From: Pseudomonas jinjuensis
GTDB taxonomy: Bacteria > Pseudomonadota > Gammaproteobacteria > Pseudomonadales > Pseudomonadaceae
Assembly: GCF_900103845.1 (NCBI RefSeq)
Contig: NZ_FNIJ01000013.1
Location: forward strand, 124,001-188,000
Reading direction: 5' to 3'
Length of the DNA: 64,000 nucleotides
The notes below the pieces were generated by a model, which saw nothing but the letters and a program-made list of their open reading frames with translations, did not search any database and was not told the DNA's origin. The position numbers and the translations under genes were made by a program. This document shows, in pieces, positions 19,452 through 28,952 of this stretch; positions within the stretch are counted from its first letter, which is position 1, and every line of letters begins with the position of its first letter.

Positions 19452-21815
19452 ATGGTCACCCGCCCGCTGTTCCGTCGCCTCGCCCTTGCCTTCTGCCTCG
19501 CCCTCGCCACCCCGCTGCCGGCGGCGGAGACAGCCAGGCCGCCCGCCGCCGAAACCCTGCAATGGCCGCGGGATTTCGCCATGGGCGAGCAGCACGTGCA
19601 GATCTTCCAGCCGCAGATCGAGCAGTGGGACGGCACGCGCATGAGCGGCCGCGCGGCGATCGCCGTGGGTGCGGCGAAGGACAAGGCGCCGACCTACGGC
19701 GTGGCGGCGTTCTCCGCCGCCGCCGACATCGACAAGAGCGCCGGGCTGGTGCAGCTCAGCGACATCCGCATCGACAAGGTCGAGGTGCCCACCGCGCCGG
19801 ACAGCGCAGCCAGGGTCCGCGACACGCTGGTGCAGCACCTGCCGAAGGACGGCCTGACCGTTTCCCTCGACGAGCTGCAGGCCAGCTATGCGGTGTCCCA
19901 GCAACTGGACAAGCTGCGCCACGTCGAGGTGAAGAACGACGCGCCCAGGATCATCTTCGCCAGTACCCCGAGCGTGCTGGTGCGCATCGACGGCGAGCCG
20001 TCCTGGCAGCAGGTGGAGGGCACCATCTTCGAACGTCTGCTGAACAGCCGCGCGCTGATCCTGCGCGACGGCGACGGCAACTGCTATGTGCAGGCCGCCG
20101 GCTACTGGTACATGGCGCACGGCCTGGACGGCAACTGGCTGGTGCTCAACAGTCCGTCGCAGGCGCTGCTCGACGGGGCGAAGCGGGCGGCCGGCAAGTC
20201 CCTGCCCGACCCGCTGCTGCCGAAGGATGGCAGGAAGGCCGCCCACGCGCCGGCCATCGTCATCGCCAGCCAGCCCACCGAGCTGATCGTCAGCGACGGC
20301 CCGCCGCAGATGTTGCCGGTGGACGGCACCTCGCTGCTGAGCATGTCCAATAGCGACCACGCGGTGTTCGTCGATCCGGCCGCCAATACCTGGTACGTGC
20401 TGGTTTCCGGCCGCTGGTTCAGCGGGCCGGGCGACAAGGGGCCGTGGCGGTACGTCGAGGGCAAGGACCTGCCGGCGGACTTCGCGAAGATTTCGCCGAA
20501 CGACCCGAAGGCCAACGTGCTGGTCTCGGTACCGGGCACGCCGCAGGCGAAGGAAGCGGCCATCGCCGCGAGCATTCCGCAGACCGCCAGCGTGTCGCGC
20601 AGCAAGGCGTCGCTCAACGTGGCCTATGACGGCGCACCGCAATTCGCGCCGATCGCCGGCACCAGCCTGCAGTACGCGGTGAACACGCCGACGCCGGTGA
20701 TCGAGGTGGCATCCAACCAGTTCTACGCAGTGTCCAACGGCGTCTGGTTCGTCGCGCCGGCACCGACCGGCGTATGGCAGGTGGCGACCGAGGTTCCGGC
20801 GGTGATCTACGGCATCCCGCCCAGCTCGCCGGTGTACTACGTGACCTACGTGCACATCTATTCGGTGACGCCGCAGACGGTGGTGGTCGGCTATACCCCG
20901 GGCTATCTCGGCGTGGTCACCACCGCATCCGGCACGGTGGTCTACGGCACCGGCTACAGCTATCCGCCCTATGTCAGCAGCACCGTCTACTACGGTTATC
21001 CGCCGACCTACGGCTACGGCGCGGGGTTCGCCCTCGGCGCGGTGGAAGGCCTGGCCTTCGGTTTCGCCGTCGGCGCCATCTGGGGTTCCGAGGAGCCCTA
21101 CTGGGGTCCGTACTGGGGACCGCGCCCCTACTATGGCTGGGGCTACACCAACATCAACCAGGCCAACTTCTACGGCCGCTGGGGCAGCGGCACGGTCACC
21201 CATGCCTATGGCTGGAACGCCTGGACCGGCACCCAGTGGCAGGGCAGCGCCGCGGCCGGCTACAACCCGCGCACCGGCGCGCATTTCCAGGGCAGCCAGG
21301 GCGCGGCGTTCAACCCCTACTCGGGCAATTTCGCCGCCGGCCGCCAGGGCTCCTTCGCCAATCCATCCACAGGCCGCGAAGGCGCCGGACGTTCCGGCGT
21401 GGTGGGCAACCGCAACACCGGCGACTATGCCGCCGGCCGCCAGGTCGCCGGCCACGACGCGCAGACCGGGCGCACGGTGATCGCCGAGCGCGGGATCAGC
21501 GGCAACGTCCATGACGGCACCGCCACCGCCGGCAGCAAGGGCATCGCCTACAACCGCCGCACCGACAGCGCGGTGGCCTGGAAGAACGGCGACATCTACG
21601 CCGGGCACGACGGCAACGTCTACCAGCACACCCAGGACGGCGGCTGGCAGAAGCACACCGACAACGGCTGGCAGACGGTGCAGCCGGCCAACAGCAACCT
21701 GCACGACCAGCTCAACCAGCAGTTCCAGTCCAGGCAGCTGGGGCAGCAGCGCTTCAATTTCACCCAGCGCCAGTGGGGCGGCGGGCATTTCGGTGGGGGA
21801 CGGTTGCGGCGGTGA
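19452..21815 (+). CDS. Large exported protein with Tyr/Pro/Gly-rich middle and C-terminal repeats, function unknown
   Basis: A 787-residue protein with signal peptide RLALAFCLALATPLPAAE (ATG at 19452, GAGG ribosome site). The first about 450 residues hold three or more similar modules built around a Trp-Phe/Trp-Tyr core (YVQAAGYWYMAHGLDGNWLV, WYVLVSGRWFSGPGDKGPW, FYAVSNGVWFVAPAPTGVWQ). A Tyr/Pro/Gly-rich segment follows (YPPYVSSTVYYGYPPTYGYG, WGPYWGPRPYYGWGY), then Gly/Asn/Ser-rich repeats (AAGYNPRTGAHFQGSQ, AFNPYSGNFAAGRQG, VYQHTQDGGWQKHTDNGW). This suggests a surface or periplasmic binding protein. No enzyme motif is seen. It stands alone, followed by repeats. Confidence 0.85.
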   Translation: MVTRPLFRRLALAFCLALATPLPAAETARPPAAETLQWPRDFAMGEQHVQIFQPQIEQWDGTRMSGRAAIAVGAAKDKAPTYGVAAFSAAADIDKSAGLVQLSDIRIDKVEVPTAPDSAARVRDTLVQHLPKDGLTVSLDELQASYAVSQQLDKLRHVEVKNDAPRIIFASTPSVLVRIDGEPSWQQVEGTIFERLLNSRALILRDGDGNCYVQAAGYWYMAHGLDGNWLVLNSPSQALLDGAKRAAGKSLPDPLLPKDGRKAAHAPAIVIASQPTELIVSDGPPQMLPVDGTSLLSMSNSDHAVFVDPAANTWYVLVSGRWFSGPGDKGPWRYVEGKDLPADFAKISPNDPKANVLVSVPGTPQAKEAAIAASIPQTASVSRSKASLNVAYDGAPQFAPIAGTSLQYAVNTPTPVIEVASNQFYAVSNGVWFVAPAPTGVWQVATEVPAVIYGIPPSSPVYYVTYVHIYSVTPQTVVVGYTPGYLGVVTTASGTVVYGTGYSYPPYVSSTVYYGYPPTYGYGAGFALGAVEGLAFGFAVGAIWGSEEPYWGPYWGPRPYYGWGYTNINQANFYGRWGSGTVTHAYGWNAWTGTQWQGSAAAGYNPRTGAHFQGSQGAAFNPYSGNFAAGRQGSFANPSTGREGAGRSGVVGNRNTGDYAAGRQVAGHDAQTGRTVIAERGISGNVHDGTATAGSKGIAYNRRTDSAVAWKNGDIYAGHDGNVYQHTQDGGWQKHTDNGWQTVQPANSNLHDQLNQQFQSRQLGQQRFNFTQRQWGGGHFGGGRLRR

Positions 21816-21876
21816 GCTGTGGGTAAATGGTCTGTGAATGATTCATTGGTTATCCACAGAATGGCCGAAAACCCAG

Positions 21877-21985
21877 CCCTCTCCCGGGGGGAGAGGGAGC
21901 ACTATGGTGCAAGTCATACACTGCGCCATCCGGCAACTCCGGTCAGTCCCCTCCCCCTTCGAGAGAGGATTAGGGTGAGGGAACC
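21877..21985. repeat. CCCTCTCCC/GGGAGAGGG intergenic repeat
   Basis: A perfect 9-base inverted repeat CCCTCTCCC (21877-21885) / GGGAGAGGG (21889-21897) starts a stretch that ends with CCCCTCCCCCTTCGAGAGAG and TAGGGTGAGGG. It lies 60 bases after the secreted-protein gene and may end its transcript. It resembles dispersed CTCTCCC/GAGAGGG elements common in proteobacteria. Confidence 0.6.
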
Positions 21986-22081
21986 AGTCCACGCCAGACC
22001 ATCCAGTCTTATCCACAATCCTTGCCCCCTCCCCATCACGCCCGGCAAGATGCCCCCTCGCCAATACCCCCAGGGGGACCC

Positions 22082-22990
22082 GTGATCGCTCTACTCCAGG
22101 CCCTCTGGCCACTCTTCGCACTGATCGTCGGCGGCTGGCTGCTGCGCCGCAAGGGCTTTCCCGGCGACGAGTTCTGGCCGGCGGCGGAGCGGCTCAACTA
22201 CTTCATCCTGTTCCCCGCCCTGCTCTTCAGCAGCCTGGCCAGCGCGCCGCTGCGCGATCCCGGGCTGGCGCGGCAGGCGCTGGGCGTGCTGCTCGGCCTT
22301 GGCATCGCCTGGCTGGCGCTGCTGTGGATAAAACGCCTGCGCGGCTGGAACGCGGCGCGCTTCGGTGCCTTCGCCCAGGGCGTGCTGCGCTTCAACACCT
22401 ACCTCGGGTTGGCGGCGGTGGGCAGCCTCTACGGCAAGCCGGGACTGAACCTGGCGGCGCTGATGCTGGCGCTGATGGTGCCGGCGGTGAACCTGATGTC
22501 GGTGTGGGCGCTGACCGCCGAGCGCGGGCACGACCTGCGCAGCCTGCTCATGCCGATCCTGCGCAACCCACTGATCCTCGCCTGCCTCGCCGGCGCGGCG
22601 CTGAACCTGACCGGCTTCCGCCTGGACGGCGGCAGCGAGCGCCTGCTCAACCTGCTCGCCGCGGCCAGCCTGCCGCTCGGCCTGCTCTGCGTCGGCGCCG
22701 CGCTGCGCCCGCAGGAACTGCGCGCCGAGGTGTCGGCCATGGGCTGGAACTGCGCGGTGCGCCTGCTCGGCATGCCGCTGCTGGCCTTCGCCATCGGCCG
22801 CTGGCTGCAGCTGCCGGCGACGGAGAGCACGGTGCTGGTGCTGTTCTTCGCCCTGCCCACGGCGCCCACCGCCTACGTGCTGACCCGCCAGCTCGGCGGC
22901 GACAGCCATTTGATGGCGGGGATCATCACCCTGCAGACGCTGCTGTCCGGCGCCAGCCTGCTGGGAATCCTCTGGCTGTTGCGGGCCTGA
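22082..22990 (+). CDS. AEC-family transporter (auxin efflux carrier-like)
   Basis: A 302-residue membrane protein with about ten hydrophobic segments, in two halves. The motif FILFPALLFSSLASAPL near the N terminus and LFFALPTAPTAYVLTRQLGG near the C terminus are typical of AEC permeases, which move small organic acids or similar solutes. The start is GTG at 22082, with CAGGGGGA seven bases upstream. It is a single-gene unit with repeats on both sides. The substrate is unknown. Confidence 0.87.
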   Translation: MIALLQALWPLFALIVGGWLLRRKGFPGDEFWPAAERLNYFILFPALLFSSLASAPLRDPGLARQALGVLLGLGIAWLALLWIKRLRGWNAARFGAFAQGVLRFNTYLGLAAVGSLYGKPGLNLAALMLALMVPAVNLMSVWALTAERGHDLRSLLMPILRNPLILACLAGAALNLTGFRLDGGSERLLNLLAAASLPLGLLCVGAALRPQELRAEVSAMGWNCAVRLLGMPLLAFAIGRWLQLPATESTVLVLFFALPTAPTAYVLTRQLGGDSHLMAGIITLQTLLSGASLLGILWLLRA

Positions 22991-23008
22991 GCATTCTGAC
23001 CGGCAGAC

Positions 23009-23092
23009 GTAGGGTGGATGGCGCTTTTTCCATCCACCAGCGAGGTATCGGAGCAGCGCAATGGTGGATCGATGGAGCCTGATCCACCCTAC
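23009..23092. repeat. GTAGGGT...ACCCTAC repeat, copy 2
   Basis: An 84-base element with ends GTAGGGTGGAT and ATCCACCCTAC. It contains the hairpin GGTGGATGG...CCATCCACC and the core GCGCTTTTTCCATCCACCA shared with the copy at 13814-13883. It starts 18 bases after the AEC gene. Confidence 0.72.
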
Positions 23093-23132
23093 GAAGCTGC
23101 AGCCCGGGACATCCTGACCATGGAAGCCCCCC

Positions 23133-23225
23133 TTGTAGGAGCCAGCTTGCTGGCGATCCTGGAGTCACCGCCAACTGAAGAGCAGCCGGCAGATCCGATC
23201 GCCAGCAACGGCCCTTCCGCTCCTG
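23133..23225. repeat. Degenerate REP-like inverted repeat
   Basis: TGTAGGAGCCAGCTTGCTGG and GATCC at the left are mirrored by GATCGCCAGCAA and CGCTCCTGCG at the right. The left end matches the REP at 32513-32572. With the preceding repeat it fills the gap before the CitMHS gene. Confidence 0.5.
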
Positions 23226-23340
23226 CGCAGGCAAGCCTCCAGTTCCCCACACGATCACCGGTAATCCCTGCGAAAGCTTGCTGAAAGCTTGACCGCCTAG
23301 CATCGCCAGCATGCCGTCATCCGAACGGCGGTTCTTGCAC

Positions 23341-23428
23341 AACAACAACAATGGTGATTGCCATGTCCAGTTCCTCCTCCGCCTGCGCTCCGTCCATGCC
23401 GACCGGCGTTATCCACAGCATCCGCTGA
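23341..23428 (+). other. A-rich motif and possible 21-residue leader ORF upstream of the CitMHS gene
   Basis: AACAACAACAA (23341-23351) fits the AAnAAnAA pattern bound by Hfq with Crc in Pseudomonas catabolite repression. It is followed by an ATG at 23363 opening a 21-codon frame (MSSSSSACAPSMPTGVIHSI...) that stops at 23428, 37 bases before the transporter ATG. Known Crc targets usually have the motif at the ribosome site of the regulated gene. Here it would be that of the leader. Speculative. Confidence 0.3.
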
Positions 23429-23465
23429 GTCTTCCAGCCGCTCGTCGCTTCACGGAGTTATCCAC

Positions 23466-24770
23466 ATGCTGACTCTCCTCGCCTTCGCCATGGTGGCGAC
23501 CTTCATGTTCCTGATCATGACCAAGCGCCTGTCCGCGCTGATCGCCCTGATCCTGGTCCCGATCACCTTCGGCGTGCTCGGCGGTTTCGCCGCCGGCCTC
23601 GGGCCGATGATGCTCGACGGCATCCGCACCCTCGCCCCCACCGGCGTGATGCTGATGTTCGCCATCCTCTACTTCGCCATCATGATCGACTCCGGACTGT
23701 TCGATCCCGCGGTGCGCAAGATCCTGCGCCTGGTGAAGGGCGACCCGCTGAAGGTTTCGCTGGGCACCGCCGCGCTGGCGATGATCGTTTCCCTGGATGG
23801 CGACGGCTCGACCACCTACATGATCTGCGTGGCCGCGGTGCTGCCGCTGTACAGCCGCCTGGGCATGAGCCCGCTGCTGATGGCCTGCCTGATCATGCTC
23901 TCCAGCGGCGTGCTGAACATGACCCCCTGGGGCGGCCCCACCGCCCGTGCGGCCAGCGCGCTGCATGTCGATCCGGCGGACATCTTCGTGCCGATGATCC
24001 CGGCGATGCTGGCCGGCATCGCGGCGATCTTCGCCCTCGCCTGGTTCTACGGCAAACGCGAGCGCGCCCGCCTCGGCGAGCTGCACCTGCCCACCGACGA
24101 CGTGGCGATGGCCGAAGTCAGCGTCTCCCAGCACCCGGACGCCTGCCGCCCGCACCTGCTGTGGTTCAACGGCGTGCTGACCATCGTCCTCATGGGGACC
24201 CTGATCGCGGGACTCCTGCCGATGCCGGTTCTCTTCATGATCGCCTTCGGTATCGCGATGATCGTGAACTATCCCTGCATCATCGAGCAGAAGAAGCGCA
24301 TCGGCGCGCACGCCGAGAACGTCCTCGCGGTGGTCTCGCTGATCTTCGCCGCCGGGGTGTTCACCGGCATCCTCTCCGGCACCGGCATGGTCGAGGCAAT
24401 GTCGAAGAGCCTGCTGGAGGTGATCCCGCCGTCCATGGGCCCGTACCTGGCGACCATCACCGCGCTGGTGAGCATGCCGTTCACCTTCTTCATGTCGAAC
24501 GACGCTTTCTACTACGGCGTACTCCCGGTACTCTCCCAGGCCGCCGCGCAGTACGGCATCACCCCGGTGGAAATGGCCCGCGCCTCCATCGTCGGCCAGC
24601 CGGTGCACCTGCTCAGCCCGCTGGTGCCGTCCACCTACCTGCTGGTGGGCCTGGCCAAGGTCGATTTCGGCGACCACCAGCGCTTCACCCTGAAGTGGGC
24701 CGTGCTGGTATGCCTGGCGATCATGGCCGCCGCCCTGCTGCTCGGCCATTTCCCCCTGTTCAACGACTGA
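23466..24770 (+). CDS. CitMHS-family citrate (metal-citrate):proton symporter
   Basis: A 434-residue inner-membrane transporter with about twelve hydrophobic segments. Family-typical stretches are AMIVSLDGDGSTTYMICVAA, MLSSGVLNMTPWGGPTARAA and MPFTFFMSNDAFYYGVLPVL. CitMHS proteins take up citrate, often complexed with Mg2+ or Ca2+. The ATG at 23466 has CGGAG nine bases upstream, and a DnaA-type 9-mer overlaps the start codon. The next gene follows 16 bases later. An A-rich leader suggests catabolite control (inference). Confidence 0.9.
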   Translation: MLTLLAFAMVATFMFLIMTKRLSALIALILVPITFGVLGGFAAGLGPMMLDGIRTLAPTGVMLMFAILYFAIMIDSGLFDPAVRKILRLVKGDPLKVSLGTAALAMIVSLDGDGSTTYMICVAAVLPLYSRLGMSPLLMACLIMLSSGVLNMTPWGGPTARAASALHVDPADIFVPMIPAMLAGIAAIFALAWFYGKRERARLGELHLPTDDVAMAEVSVSQHPDACRPHLLWFNGVLTIVLMGTLIAGLLPMPVLFMIAFGIAMIVNYPCIIEQKKRIGAHAENVLAVVSLIFAAGVFTGILSGTGMVEAMSKSLLEVIPPSMGPYLATITALVSMPFTFFMSNDAFYYGVLPVLSQAAAQYGITPVEMARASIVGQPVHLLSPLVPSTYLLVGLAKVDFGDHQRFTLKWAVLVCLAIMAAALLLGHFPLFND

Positions 24771-24786
24771 TCGAGTGACTTTACAA

Positions 24787-25548
24787 ATGGAATGGCTGAC
24801 CAGCCCGGAAATCTGGATTGCGTTCTTCACCCTGACTGCCCTGGAGATCGTCCTCGGCATCGACAACATCATCATGATTTCCATCCTGGTCGGCCGCATG
24901 CCCAAACACATGCAGCCGCGCACCCGGTTCTTCGGGCTGGCGCTGGCGATGGTCACGCGCATCCTCCTGCTGCTGTCGATCACCTGGGTGATGCGCCTGA
25001 CCGCCGACCTGTTCCAGGTTTTCGACCAGGGCATCTCCGGGCGTGACCTGATCCTGTTCTTCGGCGGCCTGTTCCTGCTGTGGAAGAGCAGCAGCGAGAT
25101 CTACCACGGCCTGGAAGGCGAGGACGAGACCGAGGGCGAGCCGAAGAGCATGATGGGCGGCTTCATCGGCACCATCATCCAGATCGCCATCATCGACATC
25201 GTGTTCTCCCTGGACTCGGTGATCACCGCGGTGGGCATGGTGTCCAACGTGCCGGTGATGGTCGCGGCGATCGTCGTCGCGGTGCTGGTAATGATGCTCT
25301 GCGCCGGCGCCATCAGTGACTTCATCGACAAGCACCCGTCGCTGAAGATGCTCGCGCTGTCGTTCCTCATCGTGGTCGGCACCGTGCTGATCGCCGAAGC
25401 CTTCGAAGTCCACGTGCCGAAGGGCTACGTCTACTTCGCCATGGCCTTCTCGCTGGCGGTGGAAGCGCTGAACATCCGCATGCGCACCGCACGCGCCCGC
25501 AAGGAAGTGGAACCGGTGCGGCTGCGCAAGGACATCATCGGCGAGTGA
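24787..25548 (+). CDS. TerC-family integral membrane protein
   Basis: A 253-residue membrane protein with about seven to eight hydrophobic segments. The TerC hallmarks [20 protein letters not shown] and [17 protein letters not shown] carry the paired Asp residues thought to bind metal (Mn2+ efflux in related proteins). The ATG at 24787 matches the MEWLT-PEIW start of close homologues; a GTG four codons earlier is less likely. It overlaps the convergent PQQ-dehydrogenase gene by 14 bases at its 3' end. The physiological role is uncertain. Confidence 0.88.
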   Translation: MEWLTSPEIWIAFFTLTALEIVLGIDNIIMISILVGRMPKHMQPRTRFFGLALAMVTRILLLLSITWVMRLTADLFQVFDQGISGRDLILFFGGLFLLWKSSSEIYHGLEGEDETEGEPKSMMGGFIGTIIQIAIIDIVFSLDSVITAVGMVSNVPVMVAAIVVAVLVMMLCAGAISDFIDKHPSLKMLALSFLIVVGTVLIAEAFEVHVPKGYVYFAMAFSLAVEALNIRMRTARARKEVEPVRLRKDIIGE

Positions 25549-26875
25549 GCCCGCCGGGCGGCTGCGCGCCCTGGCGGGCCGAGCGCAGCCGCCAGACCAC
25601 ATTGCCGACGTCGTCGGCCACCAGCAGCGCGCCGGCCTTGTCCACCGCGACACCCACCGGCCGGCCGCGCGCCTTGCCTTCCTCATCGACGAAACCATCC
25701 AGCACCGTCTGCGCCCGTCCCGCCGGCCTGCCGTCGGCGAAGGGCACGAAGACCACCTGGTAGCCACTGCGCGGCTTGCGATTCCACGAGCCGTGCTGGC
25801 CGATGAACACCCCGCCGGCATAGCGCTCCGGCAGCAGGCCGCCCTCGTAGAAGGCCAGGCCGAGCGAGGCGGTGTGCGCGCCGAGGGCGTAGTCCGGCAC
25901 CCGTGCGCGCGCCACCATGTCCGGCCGCGGCGGCTTGACCCGCTTGTCCACGTGCCGGCCGTAGTAGCTCCAGGGCCAGCCGTAGAAGCCCCCGTCCTGC
26001 ACCGAGGTCATGTAGTCCGGCACCAGGTCGCTGCCCAGTTCGTCGCGCTCGTTCACCGCCGTCCACAGCGCGCCGGTGCGCGGTTCCCAGCCGAGGCCGT
26101 TGGGGTTGCGCAGGCCGGACGCATATAGCCGGGTACTGCGGGTTTTCAGGTCGATCTGCAGGATGGCGGCGCGGTTCTCCTCCTGGTCCAGGCCGTTCTC
26201 GCCGACGTTGCTGTTCGAGCCGACGGTAGCGTAGAGGTATCTGCCGTCGCGGCTGGCGAGGATGTTCTTGGTCCAGTGGTGGTTGAGTGGCCCGGCCGGC
26301 AGGTCGGCGACCTTTTCCCCGGGGGCGTCGATGCGCGTCTGCCCGCTGCGGTAGGGGAAGCGCAGCACCGCGTCGGTGTTGGCGACGTACAGCCAGTCGC
26401 CGACCAGCGCCATGCCGAAGGGCGAGTTGAGGCCGGCGAGGAACACCTCCCGCCTTTCCGCCACGCCATCGCCATCGGCGTCGCGCAGCAGGCTGATGCG
26501 GTTGGCGCTGGGCACCCCGGCGCCGGCGCGGGCCAGCACCTTCTTCGTCACCCAGCCCTTGATCCCGCGCTTGTCCTCCGGGCGCGGCGGCGCATTGGTT
26601 TCCGCCACCAGCACGTCGCCGTTGGGCAGGCTGTAGAGCCAGCGCGGATGATCGAGCCCTTCGGCGAAGCGCTGCACCGCCAGCCCCTGCGCCGGGCGTG
26701 GCGCCGTACCGGCGGGCCAGCCGCTGGCGGGGGCGATGTGCATGGTCGGCAGCAGCGTGGTGTTCGGCTGCGGCAGGCGCGGCTCGGGCCCGAAGCCCGC
26801 TTCCACTGGCAGCTTGGCGGTTTCGCCGCAGCCGGCGAGGGTCGACAGCAGGACGGCAACGAGAGGCAGGCGCAT
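25535..26875 (-). CDS. PQQ-type sugar/sorbosone dehydrogenase-like lipoprotein
   Basis: A 446-residue exported protein. The start [18 protein letters not shown] contains a lipobox (LAGC), so it is probably a lipoprotein. The body is a six-bladed beta-propeller of the soluble glucose/sorbosone dehydrogenase family, with [48 protein letters not shown] and [19 protein letters not shown]. Family members oxidise sugars or aldehydes with PQQ, but the substrate here is unknown. ATG at 26875 chosen for the lipobox. It overlaps the convergent TerC gene by 14 bases. Confidence 0.85.
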   Translation of the reverse strand: MRLPLVAVLLSTLAGCGETAKLPVEAGFGPEPRLPQPNTTLLPTMHIAPASGWPAGTAPRPAQGLAVQRFAEGLDHPRWLYSLPNGDVLVAETNAPPRPEDKRGIKGWVTKKVLARAGAGVPSANRISLLRDADGDGVAERREVFLAGLNSPFGMALVGDWLYVANTDAVLRFPYRSGQTRIDAPGEKVADLPAGPLNHHWTKNILASRDGRYLYATVGSNSNVGENGLDQEENRAAILQIDLKTRSTRLYASGLRNPNGLGWEPRTGALWTAVNERDELGSDLVPDYMTSVQDGGFYGWPWSYYGRHVDKRVKPPRPDMVARARVPDYALGAHTASLGLAFYEGGLLPERYAGGVFIGQHGSWNRKPRSGYQVVFVPFADGRPAGRAQTVLDGFVDEEGKARGRPVGVAVDKAGALLVADDVGNVVWRLRSARQGAQPPGGLTRR

Positions 26876-27106
26876 GGCGGGGTCCCCGGCGGAGGAAGGT
26901 CTACCTGTTCTGGACGCCGGAGACTTATCCACAGTTCAACCGGATTCGCGCCGGGGAAATTCCCGAGAATGCGCGAACGCCCGGCCTCCGGAGCGGGTCT
27001 ATGATGACATTGAGATGACATTCAGCCGGCCGTTGTCGCTCGCTCCCCCCGCTGACCGTCGTGGCAGCCCGGGAAGGATCGGCAGGTAGCGCGAGGGGGG
27101 CCCGCC

Positions 27107-28831
27107 ATGCTGAAACTGCTCGATCTGCTCTCTGCCGTCGCGTTGCTGGTGTGGGGCACCCATATCGTCCGCACCGGCATCCTCCGGGTCTACGGCGCCA
27201 ACCTGCGCCGGGTGCTCAGCCACAGCGTGCAGAAAACGCCGCTGGCCTTCGCCGCCGGCATCGGCGTCACCGCGCTGGTGCAGAGCAGCAACGCCACCGC
27301 CCTGCTCACCACTTCCTTCGTCGCCGGCGGCCTGATGGCGCTGGCTCCGGCGCTGGCGATCATGCTCGGCGCGGACGTCGGCACGGCGCTGATGGCGCGG
27401 GTGCTGACCCTCGACCTGTCGTGGCTGTCGCCGCTGCTGATCTTCTTCGGCGTGATCCTCTTCCTGACCCGCAAGCAGACGCGCATCGGCCAGCTCGGCC
27501 GGGTGTTCATCGGCCTCGGGCTGATCATCCTCGCGCTGCAGCTGATCGTCGCCGCCGCCGAGCCGATGACCCAGGCCAAGGGCGTCAAGGTGCTGTTCTC
27601 CAGCCTGACCGGCGACGTGATGCTGGATGCCCTGATCGGCGCACTGTTCGCCATGATTTCCTATTCCAGCCTGGCCGCCGTGCTGCTCGCCGCGACCCTG
27701 GCGACGTCCAAGGTGATCTCGCTGCAGGTCGCGCTGTGCCTGGTGGTCGGCGCCAACCTCGGCACCGGCATCCTGGCCCTGCTCAGCTCCACCTCGCAGA
27801 ACGCCGCCGGCCGCCGCGTGACCCTCGGCAGCCTGCTGTTCAAGATCGCCGGCTGCATCCTGGTGCTGCCGCTGATCGGGCCGGTGGCGAAGTGGGTGGA
27901 CGCCTGGCCGTTCCGCACCCAGGAACTGGTGATTGCCTTCCACGTGCTCTACAACGCCGTGCGCTGTCTCGCCTGCCTGCCGCTGACCACGGCCATGGCG
28001 AGCTTCTGCACGCGCATCCTACCCGACCGGGAAACCCCGGAGGACCGCGTGCGCGCCCGCCATCTCGACCCCGCCGCGCTGGACACGCCGAGCCTGGCGC
28101 TGGTCAACGCGGTGCGCGAGACCCTGCGCATGGGCGATATCGTCGAGCAGATGCTCAACGACCTGCTGCGCGTGGCACAGACCGGCGACGGGCTGCTGGC
28201 CAAGCAGATCCGCAAGCTCGACGACGACGTCGACGCGCTGTACACGGCGATCAAGCTGTACCTGGCGCGCATGCCGCGCGAGGACCTCGGCGAGCGCGAC
28301 AGCCGGCGCTGGGCGGAAATCATCGAGCTGGCGATCAACCTGGAGCAGGCCGGCGACATCATCGAGCACATGCTCAACGCCATCCAGGCGAAGACCTCCC
28401 GCGGCCGCTCCTTCTCGAAGAACGGCCTGGACGAGATCGCCACCCTGCACGCCCAGCTGGTGAGCAACCTGCGCCTGGGCCTGTCGGTGTTCCTCAACGG
28501 CGACCAGGAAGCCGCCCGCCGCCTGCGCCGCGCCAAGAAGCGCTTCCGCATGCAGGAACGGCGCCTCGCCCATTCCCACGTCGATCGCCTGCGCCAGCAG
28601 GTGGTGCAGAGCATCGAGACCAGCTCGCTGCACCTCGAGCTGATCAGCGGGATGATGCGCCTGAACTCGCTGTTCTGCGCCATCGCCTATGCGGTGATCG
28701 ACAACCCCGGCGGCGACGACAGCGCCGGGCTGATCGAAGCGCTGGAAGAGACGCCGGAGGTCGCCGCTCCGTCGAAGGAGCGCCTGGTGGCGGTGGATAA
28801 CCCGCTGCATGGTTCGGGCGCGGCCAGCTGA
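27107..28831 (+). CDS. Na/Pi-cotransporter family protein with PhoU-like C-terminal domain
   Basis: A 574-residue protein. The N-terminal half (about residues 1-310) is a NptA-like Na+/phosphate cotransporter with repeated motifs GVTALVQSSNATALLTTSFV and GALFAMISYSSLAAVLLAAT, each carrying the QSS/YSS-type signature. The C-terminal part (about 345-550) is helical with PhoU-like features (RMGDIVEQMLNDLLRVAQTG, EIIELAINLEQAGDIIEHML). ATG at 27107 with a GAGGGGGG ribosome site. Likely inner-membrane phosphate transport or regulation. Confidence 0.9.
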   Translation: MLKLLDLLSAVALLVWGTHIVRTGILRVYGANLRRVLSHSVQKTPLAFAAGIGVTALVQSSNATALLTTSFVAGGLMALAPALAIMLGADVGTALMARVLTLDLSWLSPLLIFFGVILFLTRKQTRIGQLGRVFIGLGLIILALQLIVAAAEPMTQAKGVKVLFSSLTGDVMLDALIGALFAMISYSSLAAVLLAATLATSKVISLQVALCLVVGANLGTGILALLSSTSQNAAGRRVTLGSLLFKIAGCILVLPLIGPVAKWVDAWPFRTQELVIAFHVLYNAVRCLACLPLTTAMASFCTRILPDRETPEDRVRARHLDPAALDTPSLALVNAVRETLRMGDIVEQMLNDLLRVAQTGDGLLAKQIRKLDDDVDALYTAIKLYLARMPREDLGERDSRRWAEIIELAINLEQAGDIIEHMLNAIQAKTSRGRSFSKNGLDEIATLHAQLVSNLRLGLSVFLNGDQEAARRLRRAKKRFRMQERRLAHSHVDRLRQQVVQSIETSSLHLELISGMMRLNSLFCAIAYAVIDNPGGDDSAGLIEALEETPEVAAPSKERLVAVDNPLHGSGAAS

Positions 28832-28952
28832 GCGCCTGTGTGGATAAACCACGGCGGCAAGCCGGCGGTCCGGTTCCCGGTAGGTTGGCGCCCGGCAATC
28901 CGTTATTCTCGTGGCCATCATCTTCATGGCTCCGGTTTCAGGCTGTCCCTTC

